A stretch of DNA of 56,635 nucleotides from Prolixibacteraceae bacterium (GTDB lineage Bacteria > Bacteroidota > Bacteroidia > Bacteroidales > Prolixibacteraceae): contig JAONJW010000015.1 in the NCBI GenBank assembly GCA_028377305.1, positions 1-56,635 of the forward strand. Direction: 5' to 3'. Shown piece after piece: positions 33,790 through 42,127 of the stretch. A program made the translations under genes and the position numbers. Below the pieces are notes generated by a model, which was given only the letters and a program-made list of their open reading frames with translations, had not been told where the DNA came from and did not search any database. Position 1 is the first letter of the stretch. Every line of letters starts with the position of its first letter.

Positions 33790-36309
33790 TTATAGCTGTT
33801 TTTTAGGATATAGAGATTCCCATTGTTCTGGCTGATCTTTCAGTTTGAAGTCAAACCAAGAGACGATTGTTTGGTTCCACTGTTTCCTTTTGGTGTAATC
33901 GATGATCCAATGATTTTCTCCATCGATCAGTACCATCTCAGCATCTTTCTTCAAAAGTTTTAGAGCTAGATAGAACTGTTTGCTTTCTCCCACGGGAACA
34001 TTGGTGTCTGCCGTACCATGGAGAAGTAGAATCGAGTTTTTAAATTTATCAGCTCTAAATAATGGACTCTGCTTTACTAATAGCTCTTGGTTGTTCCATG
34101 GATAGCTCCCTGTTGCTGCAATCGTATTGTAACTATAACCCCAATAGCCTTCTCCCCAGTAACTTGTAATGTCACTTATCCCTGCATGGGATATTGCGGT
34201 CTTAAAGAGATCTGTACGTGTCTGTAGCATCATTGTTGTAAAGCCTCCATAACTTGCGCCAATACACCCTACATTCTTGGCGTCGGCACTCGGATGAGAG
34301 TCAAGGAATGATTTGGTGCCCTGTATTACATCTTCGATGGCATCTTTACCCCATCCATTCACATGATATGAGGAGAAGTTCTGTCCAAAACCTGTGGCAC
34401 CACTTGGTTGAACTACATATACAATGTATCCTCTGGCAGCCCATAGGTTCTTAGGATAACGTCCACCGAATGATCTTACTGTTGGTGAAGTTCCACCATA
34501 ATAATATACAATGACTGGGTATTTTTTGTTTTTATTGAAGAAAGGAGGGTAATAAACACGTCCAAAGATCGTGTCGCCATTATGGTTCTTAAAGTTATAC
34601 TCTTCGGTGTCTCCCAGTATAATCTCTCGGTTTTTCACATTTTCACTTTGTGCAATCAGACGATTACTCTTTTTCTTTGTGTCATAAGCATATACCTCTG
34701 TATCTTTTGATATACTTGAACCATAGTAAAGAATATTACGATGTTTGTTATCTGTCGTAAAGTTGCTAATAACATCTACTGGAGTGTCCAAAAGTGTAAA
34801 CTGCTTTTTGTCTATCTGATATGTATAGATGGATCTTTTGTCTTTGTTACTACAAAGGAGGTATAATGTATTATCTCCGGCCCATTCATAAGTTGTAACC
34901 GATGGGTTGAAATCTTTAGTAATAGCAGAGATGCTTTTTGTATCTCTATCGTATATAAATAATTGACTGTCGAATAGATTGGCTTTATGAGAAGTTTGGA
35001 TGTTTTTACCAACCCCTTCAAAAGACGTTGGGTTTGCTTGATACACAAGCTTCCTTCCATCTGGACTGTAAGAGACTCCAAAATCATCATCTTGTTTATT
35101 GAATAAAGTATCTACCTTGAAAGTGTTCAGATCCATTTCATACATCTTCATACGGTAGAATGGGAAATCGTCACAGTCTTGTTGTTTTGTTGAAAAGATA
35201 ATGCGATTTCCATCAGGACTAATATCTTGTAGCGAAGTTGTGAGATAGCCTGCAGTCAATTGGATATCTTGATAGGTGTTAAGATTAATCATCCTCAAGC
35301 CATAACGATTACGGTATCCAGCAATACGATCGTCTGGTGTAAAGATACGCTGAAGGTCTTTCTTTTTCTCTTTGTATATTGTGCTAATATAGAGTATTTT
35401 GTCTGTTTTAGGACTTAAGTAGAAATAGTTTAATTTCTTGATATCTGTATATAAGACCTTTGTCTGTGCTGTTATTGGGTTGTAAGATAGAATGTCGTAA
35501 TTAACATCTCCTTTCTTTCCATATACAAGGATATCGTTAAATTTTTCCCATTGTAAGTTGATTAGGCTTTCGTATCTCCAATCCTTAATGATACGGTTTG
35601 TTTTGAAATCACGTACTTGATATCTGTAGTGATTTTTCCCTTTTACAAGATCATTGAAGACAATGGTGTAGAACTTTCCTGAAGGAGATAGTTTCGCGCT
35701 AGATATTTTTGTCCCATCTAAAAGATCATGTAGTGTTAATACCCTTTTTTGTTGATCAGACGTAGGAGTATAGTTCATTTGATGACCTTCTACTTTGATG
35801 GTTGTTTTAAATTGGCTTTTTTCCTGTAGTTGTGCCATTACAATGGTAATATGATGAGTCCCTAGTGTCAGCTTCATCGGTACCTTTAGAGTTGTGGAAG
35901 CTGAGTCTTTATACTCTTTTATCATTTTATGATCAAGATAGATCTTTACCGGGTTGTTCACTTTTACATCAAACGATGTTTTGATCCATTGTTTGGCGTC
36001 TATGGTTGTTTCTAGAAGAAAAATATGTTTTGGTCGATTCAAATCAACTGCGATCTTTTCTTCACTCTTTCTTTCCCAATTTAGTTTTTTGTTTATATGT
36101 ATCTCATTAAACTCCGTTTGAAACGAAGAGAGAACATTCAGATACGTCGTTTTCTTAAAGTTGACATCTCCTTGTTCACTAAAAAGAGGGAGATGTGCTT
36201 TCCCAAGTGTCGTGATATTCCACTTCTTTGTGCCTGTTGTGGTTTCATGTGTGAAACCTACCTGTATGTATATACAGAATGCTGCAATGCATGCTAAAAG
36301 TTTATTCAT
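33790..36309 (-). CDS. S9 family serine peptidase (prolyl oligopeptidase-like), secreted
   Basis: The 839-residue enzyme has a signal peptide (MNKLLACIAAFCIYIQVGF). Residues about 200-560 look like a seven-bladed beta-propeller. A C-terminal alpha/beta hydrolase domain holds the nucleophile Ser in IGASYGGFTT (residues about 683-692), the Asp in HGTADTNVPVGES near 768, and the His in DGENHWIIDY near 801. This is the layout of S9 dipeptidyl/acylaminoacyl peptidases, which cleave small peptides after Pro or Ala; the specificity is not predictable here. It is monocistronic, and the next gene, divergent, is an aminopeptidase P. Confidence 0.9.
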   Translation of the reverse strand: MNKLLACIAAFCIYIQVGFTHETTTGTKKWNITTLGKAHLPLFSEQGDVNFKKTTYLNVLSSFQTEFNEIHINKKLNWERKSEEKIAVDLNRPKHIFLLETTIDAKQWIKTSFDVKVNNPVKIYLDHKMIKEYKDSASTTLKVPMKLTLGTHHITIVMAQLQEKSQFKTTIKVEGHQMNYTPTSDQQKRVLTLHDLLDGTKISSAKLSPSGKFYTIVFNDLVKGKNHYRYQVRDFKTNRIIKDWRYESLINLQWEKFNDILVYGKKGDVNYDILSYNPITAQTKVLYTDIKKLNYFYLSPKTDKILYISTIYKEKKKDLQRIFTPDDRIAGYRNRYGLRMINLNTYQDIQLTAGYLTTSLQDISPDGNRIIFSTKQQDCDDFPFYRMKMYEMDLNTFKVDTLFNKQDDDFGVSYSPDGRKLVYQANPTSFEGVGKNIQTSHKANLFDSQLFIYDRDTKSISAITKDFNPSVTTYEWAGDNTLYLLCSNKDKRSIYTYQIDKKQFTLLDTPVDVISNFTTDNKHRNILYYGSSISKDTEVYAYDTKKKSNRLIAQSENVKNREIILGDTEEYNFKNHNGDTIFGRVYYPPFFNKNKKYPVIVYYYGGTSPTVRSFGGRYPKNLWAARGYIVYVVQPSGATGFGQNFSSYHVNGWGKDAIEDVIQGTKSFLDSHPSADAKNVGCIGASYGGFTTMMLQTRTDLFKTAISHAGISDITSYWGEGYWGYSYNTIAATGSYPWNNQELLVKQSPLFRADKFKNSILLLHGTADTNVPVGESKQFYLALKLLKKDAEMVLIDGENHWIIDYTKRKQWNQTIVSWFDFKLKDQPEQWESLYPKKQL

Positions 36310-36593
36310 GATTTTCTGTTATTATTACTTTGTTCGAAAGTATATATATGTTTTATCTATTAGTCTAAATTTTATGAAAAATATTTTTCTTTATACTGAT
36401 TTTTTGCAATTGTGTCATTTATCAACCAAAAGTTAATTATTAGATTAAATATTCTATTGCTTTTAATTTAGCAGGATAGTGTAGTATATCATTTACAATT
36501 AGATTCAATCTTTGTATCTTGTGCGGGATAACAACCACAGCTTTAGAGGTGCTGTTATTACTGTTTTGATTAAAAATAAAATAGAACTATAAT

Positions 36594-38336
36594 ATGACTC
36601 AATTTGCTTCAAGAGTCGCTTTGTTGCGTGATGAAATGCAAAAGCGACAGCTGGATGCTTATGTGATTTATCATTCGGATTCCCATCTGAGTGAGTACAT
36701 TCATGATCATTTTAAATGTAGAGAGTGGTTAAGTGGCTTCTCTGGATCTTATGGCTTTGTTGTGGTAACCAATGACGAAGCTGCATTGTGGACTGATTCT
36801 AGATATACCCTACAAGCAAAGAAGGAGTTGATGGATAATCCAATCGATCTAATTCAAGATCGAACCTCATCTACCATTCATTATACGCAGTGGATTCAGG
36901 ATCGTTTCCCTAATGGTGCCAAAGTGGGATTTGATGCCCGTATGGTTTCTATAAGTGAATTTAAAGGAAATGTTGCGGATAAAATTGAATGGGTAGATTG
37001 TGGGGATATGTTCAAGACAATTGCTGCGAATTTGGTCCCATTAACATATTGCCCAATTAAAAATCAAACCATAGATTATGCTGGGAGCTCTAGGGAAGAT
37101 AAAGTGAAAGATCTAAGAAATTATATGAATGCCAATGGTTTGGATCATTATATAGTAGCTGCTCTTGATGAGATTGCATGGTTATTAAATTTAAGAGGAT
37201 CTGATATTTCGTATAATCCAGTATTCTACTCCTTTGTTCTTGTTTCTGAAGAGCAAATTCGTCTATTTGTAGGACAAGATGTGCCTGATGAGTTAAGGAG
37301 CTTAAAGGGGCTTTCAGTGGAAAAATATGAAGACTTCTATGGTGCTGCAGCTCAATTAAAGGGTGTGATTGGCTTGGATGCCTCGAAAACAAATCAAAAA
37401 GTCCTTGCCGTATTAAATACAGAATTCAAAACGGTTATTTCTCCTGTAACTCTACCTAAATCTCAAAAGAACCCAGCAGAACTTGCTGGTGCTATCAAAG
37501 CTCATGATCTAGACGGGTGTTCTCTGCTTAAGTTTTGGATGTGGCTAGAAGATCATGCTCAGGATGGGGTGAGCGAGTATGAGATAGGGGGTCGTTTGAA
37601 TTTTTTCCGCAAAGGTCATTCGGAGTTTGTTCAAGATAGTTTCTCTCCAATTGTTGGATTGAATGCTAATGGAGCAATTGTACATTACTCTGCACCGGAA
37701 AGAGGAAGTCAAGCTGTAAAAGGAGATGGACTTCTTTTGATTGATTCTGGAGGGCAGTATTTTATGGGAACTACAGATATCACTCGAACTTTTGCTATTG
37801 GCAAAGTATCGGAGGATATGAAGATAGACTATACTAATGTGTTAAAAGGCGTAATAGGACTGTCTAGTGCAGTTTTTCCTGAAGGTTATGCTGGATGTCA
37901 TTTGGATATTTTAGCTCGCACAGCATTGCTTAAAACAAGAAGTAACTATGGACATGGAACTGGACATGGAGTGGGGAGTTATTTGAATGTACATGAAGGG
38001 CCTATGTCTATTCGCCCTGATTATAATAATGAACCTCTACGGAAAGGTCAAGTCCTTTCTATTGAACCAGGTTTATATATAGAGGGTGAATATGGTATTC
38101 GCATTGAGAATCTGGCTGCCGTTTCTTTAGATCTGAAGAATGAATTCGGTCAGTTTATGCGTTTTGATACGCTCACTGCTTTTCCATTTGAAAAGAAACT
38201 GATTGATGTGACCATATTAACCCGTGAGGAGATTAAATGGGTTAATGATTATCATCAATCAGTTTTTAAAAGATTAAAAGGTTTGCTTAATGAGAAAGAA
38301 CGATCGTTCCTTCAGTATAAGACTCAAGCCATTTAA
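36594..38336 (+). CDS. Aminopeptidase P family protein (Xaa-Pro aminopeptidase, M24B)
   Basis: The 580-residue enzyme has two N-terminal creatinase-like domains (residues about 1-290) and the M24 metallopeptidase domain. Conserved residues are IDSGGQYFMGTTDITRTF, with metal-binding Asp residues near 390-400, the His in HGTGHGVGSYLNVHEGP near 460, and Glu residues in LSIEPGLYIEG and GIRIENL. It binds two Mn2+ or Zn2+ ions and removes N-terminal residues before Pro. The gene stop overlaps the last four bases of the convergent ECF sigma gene. Confidence 0.92.
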   Translation: MTQFASRVALLRDEMQKRQLDAYVIYHSDSHLSEYIHDHFKCREWLSGFSGSYGFVVVTNDEAALWTDSRYTLQAKKELMDNPIDLIQDRTSSTIHYTQWIQDRFPNGAKVGFDARMVSISEFKGNVADKIEWVDCGDMFKTIAANLVPLTYCPIKNQTIDYAGSSREDKVKDLRNYMNANGLDHYIVAALDEIAWLLNLRGSDISYNPVFYSFVLVSEEQIRLFVGQDVPDELRSLKGLSVEKYEDFYGAAAQLKGVIGLDASKTNQKVLAVLNTEFKTVISPVTLPKSQKNPAELAGAIKAHDLDGCSLLKFWMWLEDHAQDGVSEYEIGGRLNFFRKGHSEFVQDSFSPIVGLNANGAIVHYSAPERGSQAVKGDGLLLIDSGGQYFMGTTDITRTFAIGKVSEDMKIDYTNVLKGVIGLSSAVFPEGYAGCHLDILARTALLKTRSNYGHGTGHGVGSYLNVHEGPMSIRPDYNNEPLRKGQVLSIEPGLYIEGEYGIRIENLAAVSLDLKNEFGQFMRFDTLTAFPFEKKLIDVTILTREEIKWVNDYHQSVFKRLKGLLNEKERSFLQYKTQAI

Positions 38337-38842
38337 TCTCGATACCTATATTCCGCAAGAAGCATTTCGAGCTTCTTGCGTGAAAAATGTATCCTGCTTT
38401 TTACTGTTCCTATAGGTAGGTTTAATATTTCTGAGATCTCATGATAGTGATACCCATTAATAAAGAGAGTAAGAGGATCTCGATTTACTTTATCAAGGCT
38501 TTTGATTGCTTTTAGGATATCTTTTTCCGCCTCAATGGACTCTGGGCTAGGATGAACAAAGTCCTCTTGAATATGGATGTGCAAACTATTAGACTGGTCA
38601 AAAGCATGATTTTTTTTGGATTGCTTTCTAAAGTCATTGATATAGCTATTCTTCATAATTGTAAAAATCCAAGCCCTGAAATTAGTGTCAGCTTTGAATT
38701 TCGTACGGTAAGTCAAGGCTTTAAGAAAAGTGTCTTGCAAAAGATCTTCAGCTTTAGTGGGGTCGGAAGTGAGCTTTATTGCGAAATAGTAAAGATTATC
38801 TTTTTGGTCCAAAAGATTTTCTTTGAATTCTAAGGTCGTCAT
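38333..38842 (-). CDS. ECF-family RNA polymerase sigma factor, paralogue A
   Basis: The 169-residue protein has the sigma-70 region 2 signature LLQDTFLKALTYRTKFKADTNFRAWIFTIMKNSYINDFRK (starting near residue 34) and a region 4 HTH near the C-terminus (HEISEILNLPIGTVKSRIHFSRKKL). The start is ATG 38842 (MTTLEFKENLL), which aligns with the neighbouring paralogue's MNLIQFQKSLL; the in-frame ATG at 38920 would add 26 residues overlapping the region between genes. No anti-sigma gene is adjacent, so control is by expression or an unlinked factor. Confidence 0.88.
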   Translation of the reverse strand: MTTLEFKENLLDQKDNLYYFAIKLTSDPTKAEDLLQDTFLKALTYRTKFKADTNFRAWIFTIMKNSYINDFRKQSKKNHAFDQSNSLHIHIQEDFVHPSPESIEAEKDILKAIKSLDKVNRDPLTLFINGYHYHEISEILNLPIGTVKSRIHFSRKKLEMLLAEYRYRD

Positions 38843-38888
38843 ATTATTTAGGTATGTAATTAGATATAAGGGAAAGCAAGGCTGGGAG

Positions 38889-39395
38889 TTACTTGGCGTA
38901 CTCTTTAAGCCATTTCTCAAGTTTCTTTCGTGTAAAGAATATTCGGCTTTTAACGGTACCTAGAGGAAGGCCAAGCTTGGATGCAATCTCTTTATATTTA
39001 AATCCATTGAGGAACATTAAGAAGGGCTCTCTGAACTCCTTATCTAGACGATAAATATTGTTTAAGATCTCTTTTTCTGCTTGAGTTGAATCTGGGCTAG
39101 GGAAGTGAACATCCTTTGAAATATTCAAGAGATAATCATTGTTACTAAAGTCGAAAGTTGTTTTCGTCTTTATGTTTCTACGATAGTCATTAATGAATGT
39201 ATTTTTCATAATGGTGTAGATCCATGCTTTGAAGTTTGTATTGTCCTTAAATTTCTCTCTATAGGTTAATGCTTTTAGGTAAGTTTCCTGTAGAAGGTCT
39301 TGTGCTCTTTCAGGATCAGCTGTTAAGCTGAGAGCAAAATAGTAGAGCTTATCTTCTAGTTGAAGCAGTGATTTTTGAAATTGAATTAGGTTCAT
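38889..39395 (-). CDS. ECF-family RNA polymerase sigma factor, paralogue B
   Basis: The 168-residue sigma factor contains LLQETYLKALTYREKFKDNTNFKAWIYTIMKNTFINDYRR (region 2) and YKEIASKLGLPLGTVKSRIFFTRKKL (region 4). It is a clear paralogue of the adjacent gene, sharing nearly every position in these regions. The two are separated by 46 bases and are transcribed in the same direction. The start at 39395 matches the paralogue alignment; ATG 39407 adds four residues. No anti-sigma factor is visible. Tandem duplication is inferred. Confidence 0.88.
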   Translation of the reverse strand: MNLIQFQKSLLQLEDKLYYFALSLTADPERAQDLLQETYLKALTYREKFKDNTNFKAWIYTIMKNTFINDYRRNIKTKTTFDFSNNDYLLNISKDVHFPSPDSTQAEKEILNNIYRLDKEFREPFLMFLNGFKYKEIASKLGLPLGTVKSRIFFTRKKLEKWLKEYAK

Positions 39396-39444
39396 AAGGG
39401 GGATCATTTAAATTAGTACAACTTCTTAACTAATTGAATTACAC

Positions 39445-39475
39445 CAAATTTATTAACAAATAAATATAAAACCAA
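39445..39475 (-). promoter_or_regulatory. Probable promoter of the ECF sigma gene pair
   Basis: On the minus strand TTG (39475-39473) is followed after 20 bases by TAAATTTG (39452-39445), fitting the Bacteroidota -33/-7 consensus. Transcription would start near 39438, about 43 bases before the ATG at 39395. Confidence 0.5.
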
Positions 39476-39924
39476 GGTTTTTAGTTTAAAAAAAAGAGGT
39501 TTTTGTTGTTTTTTTTATTTAAATTATTAGATGCATTGTTAAATTTCAATGTTTGTTGTATTGGGCTATTAAATTAATGTTAATTGTTTGTGGCAATCAT
39601 CCAAAATCATAGATATTCAGTGTTATTATTTGTAAGAGTAAACATCGTTAAGTAGGACAATAAGATCTACGATTTTTTGTAGATTAAATAAGGTGTAAAA
39701 TCATTGTTTTTATACTCTTAAAAGAGGGCAAAGTGATTCCCTTTACTATGATTTGGGTTTGGTTGTCTGTTCAAATATTTAACGTGAATCATTAGGGTTG
39801 GTGTTTATGAGGTCTATAAGAGCCATTGAATAACGATTAATGGCAGTTTGCTAGTTATGAATTGTTTTTCGAAAGGCTTGGTTCTTTTATTGTTTAAAAT
39901 GTAAATGTTTATGAAAAATAAGTG
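39476..39924. other. A/T-rich intergenic region between sigma genes and SDR
   Basis: No gene or structured RNA is evident. The tail near 39925 has a TATCTTTC sequence resembling a -7 box for the SDR gene. Confidence 0.4.
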
Positions 39925-39982
39925 TATCTTTCGCACTATTTTTAACAATGGGGAAATTAACTAGGCTTTATATTTGAATACA

Positions 39983-40789
39983 ATGAAAAATAAAGTTGTT
40001 GTCATTACTGGAGCATCTTCTGGAATAGGGGAGGCTTTGGCAAGAGTTTTTGCGAGTAAGGGTGCAAAACTTGTTATTGGAGCAAGAAGAAAAGAGCGAT
40101 TAGAAGAGTTAGCATCTGTGTTAGACTCAGAGGTCGTTTGTGTTGCTACGGATGTAACAAAAGAGGAAGATTGTAAGAATTTGATTGATATAGCAGTAGC
40201 GCGTTTTGGGCAAATAGATGTTCTAATTAATAATGCTGGAATATCGATGAGAGCTCTATTTAATGACCTTGAATTGGATGTGATGAAGAACGTCATGGAC
40301 GTTAATTTTTGGGGAACCGTGTATTGTACAAAATATGTATTGCCACACATTATCAAAACCAAAGGTTCAATTGTTGGTGTGATATCTATTGCGGGTTATG
40401 TAGGTTTGCCTGGTAGAACAGGGTATGCAGCATCTAAATTTGCAGTAAAAGGATTCTTGGATAGTGTGAGAATAGAGAACATGCATCATGGTGTTCATGT
40501 TCTTGTGGCAGCACCAGGATTTACTTCTTCAGAGATTCGTACAAAGGCTTTGGTCGAAGATGGTTCAACACAAGGGGAGACTCCACGTAATGAATCAAAG
40601 ATGATGTCATCAGAGACTTGTGCAAATCATATATTAAAAGCAGTAGTAAAAAGAAAGCGATCAATCATACTTACTTTTGTTGAGGGGAAATTCACCGTTT
40701 TTCTTTCAAAAGTATTACCAAGTTTACTTGATAGATTGACATTTAATCATATGGCGAAAGAACCAAATTCGCCTTTTTCGAACAAATAA
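39983..40789 (+). CDS. SDR-family NAD(P)-dependent oxidoreductase
   Basis: The 268-residue short-chain dehydrogenase has the nucleotide-binding VVITGASSGIGEALARVFASKG (residues about 4-25), NNAGIS near 88, and the catalytic tetrad with Ser in VISIAGYVG and YAASKFAVKGF near 155-165. An ATG at 39983 directly precedes the conserved VVVITGA, so the in-frame TTG nine bases upstream is not used. Substrate is not predictable. The 4HBT thioesterase gene follows 17 bases later, suggesting a role in acyl or lipid metabolism. Confidence 0.88.
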   Translation: MKNKVVVITGASSGIGEALARVFASKGAKLVIGARRKERLEELASVLDSEVVCVATDVTKEEDCKNLIDIAVARFGQIDVLINNAGISMRALFNDLELDVMKNVMDVNFWGTVYCTKYVLPHIIKTKGSIVGVISIAGYVGLPGRTGYAASKFAVKGFLDSVRIENMHHGVHVLVAAPGFTSSEIRTKALVEDGSTQGETPRNESKMMSSETCANHILKAVVKRKRSIILTFVEGKFTVFLSKVLPSLLDRLTFNHMAKEPNSPFSNK

Positions 40790-40806
40790 TTCCAACCTAA
40801 ATTGCT

Positions 40807-41247
40807 ATGATGAATTATAAGTCTATTTCCCACAGGGTTTGTTTTGCGGATACAGATGCGATGGGCATAGTATACTATGCAAACTATTTACGTTTTTTTG
40901 AGATGGGACGTAATGCGTTTATTAGAGATGTATTCAAGTCATATAAGGATATTGAAGAAAGTGGAGTGCAGATGCCTGTGGCTTCCGTTGAGGTGAAATA
41001 TCGTAGGTCGGCACAATTTGAAGATCTATTAGAGATACGTACCTATATCAAATCCTTATCACAAGTAAAAATGAGTGTTTATACTGAGGTGTATAATCAA
41101 GAGAATATTTTGTTGTGTTCAGGAACAACTGTTCTTGCATTCATTGACAAAGTAAGTCATCGCCCAAGGAGAGTTCCTGAGGATATGATGTATGCTTTAA
41201 GTGAATATTTAGATGAACCAGAAATGGTTCAAATGTGTATTAGTTAG
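40807..41247 (+). CDS. Acyl-CoA thioesterase, YbgC/FadM-like (4HBT hotdog)
   Basis: The 146-residue hotdog-fold protein contains FADTDAMGIVYYANYLRFFEMGRNAF, the catalytic-Asp signature of 4-hydroxybenzoyl-CoA thioesterase-like proteins (Asp near residue 18). It hydrolyses acyl-CoA thioesters, mostly short or medium chain, in the cytoplasm. The tight 17-base link to the upstream SDR gene suggests one operon. It is of the usual length. ATG 40807 and 40810 (MM) are both possible starts. Confidence 0.88.
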   Translation: MMNYKSISHRVCFADTDAMGIVYYANYLRFFEMGRNAFIRDVFKSYKDIEESGVQMPVASVEVKYRRSAQFEDLLEIRTYIKSLSQVKMSVYTEVYNQENILLCSGTTVLAFIDKVSHRPRRVPEDMMYALSEYLDEPEMVQMCIS

Positions 41248-41399
41248 ATGAGAGAAGGCAGGTGTATAGATCTCTGATATTCAAATAATTTTTGTTTCCG
41301 ATCATGAAGATCTACAGTGGAGCTTAATTTTAGATGACAGAATTTAGAAATCAGTTTATGCTTGATATAAAGAAAAAAGAATTAATTTAACGTACTTAG

Positions 41400-42026
41400 A
41401 TGTTTTTAGATTTATTTGCAAAGGGAGTGATTATTGGACTTTTTGCTTCGATTCCTCTTGGTCCAATCGGGGTGTTATGTGTGCAAAAAACGATAAATAA
41501 AAATCGACGCGCAGGTTTCTATGCAGGGTTAGGAGCTGCTAGTTCTGATACGATATATGCTATCATTGCTGGTTTTAGTTTGAATTATATTATTGAGGTT
41601 ATTCGTACACATGAAGTTATGTTTCGCTTTTTTGGTGCTGGGATTCTAATTATTTTAGGATGGCATATCTTCAAATCAGATCCTTCGGCAGATGTACAGA
41701 AATATAAGCGTAAAACTGCATCTTATTGGCAAGATTATTTCTTTACTTTTTTGCTTACCTTTTCTAACCCATTGGCAATTTTGATCTTCTTTTCAATTTT
41801 TGCAAGGTTTAAATTGGTTATAAGTGGAGGAGAACCATTAGAGGCTGGATTGTTGATAGGAGGTATCTTCGTTGGAGCCTCTTTGTGGTGGCTCACCCTG
41901 ACGTCTATCGTCAATATGTTTCGTCATAAATTCAATATGCAGAATTTACGACTTGGAAATAGAATTGCAGGGTCTGTAATTGTTGTTTTTGCGATAATAA
42001 CTTTACTTGCTTATTGGTTGGGTTAG
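41400..42026 (+). CDS. LysE family translocator
   Basis: The 208-residue membrane protein has the LysE/RhtB-family opening GVIIGLFASIPLGPIGVLCVQKTINKNRRAGFYAGLGAASSD, including the conserved G-x-x-x-G-P-x-x-x and R-x-G-x-x-x-G-x-x-x-x-D. Six hydrophobic helices follow. Members export amino acids or related small molecules; the substrate is not predictable. It is a single gene with 152 bases of upstream sequence and a bidirectional terminator behind. Confidence 0.85.
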   Translation: MFLDLFAKGVIIGLFASIPLGPIGVLCVQKTINKNRRAGFYAGLGAASSDTIYAIIAGFSLNYIIEVIRTHEVMFRFFGAGILIILGWHIFKSDPSADVQKYKRKTASYWQDYFFTFLLTFSNPLAILIFFSIFARFKLVISGGEPLEAGLLIGGIFVGASLWWLTLTSIVNMFRHKFNMQNLRLGNRIAGSVIVVFAIITLLAYWLG

Positions 42027-42081
42027 TCGATATTATAATGCTTCAGTTGCATATCAAATATTTAAATATGTGATGGAATAA

Positions 42082-42127
42082 AAAAAGAGAGGATCTATGG
42101 GAATACCCCCTTGATCCTCTCTTTTTT
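42082..42127. terminator. Bidirectional terminator between lysE-like and FAD/Fe-S oxidoreductase genes
   Basis: Stem AAAAAGAGAGGATC / GATCCTCTCTTTTTT with an 18-base loop that can pair further (GGG with CCC) sits between convergent genes. Confidence 0.85.
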
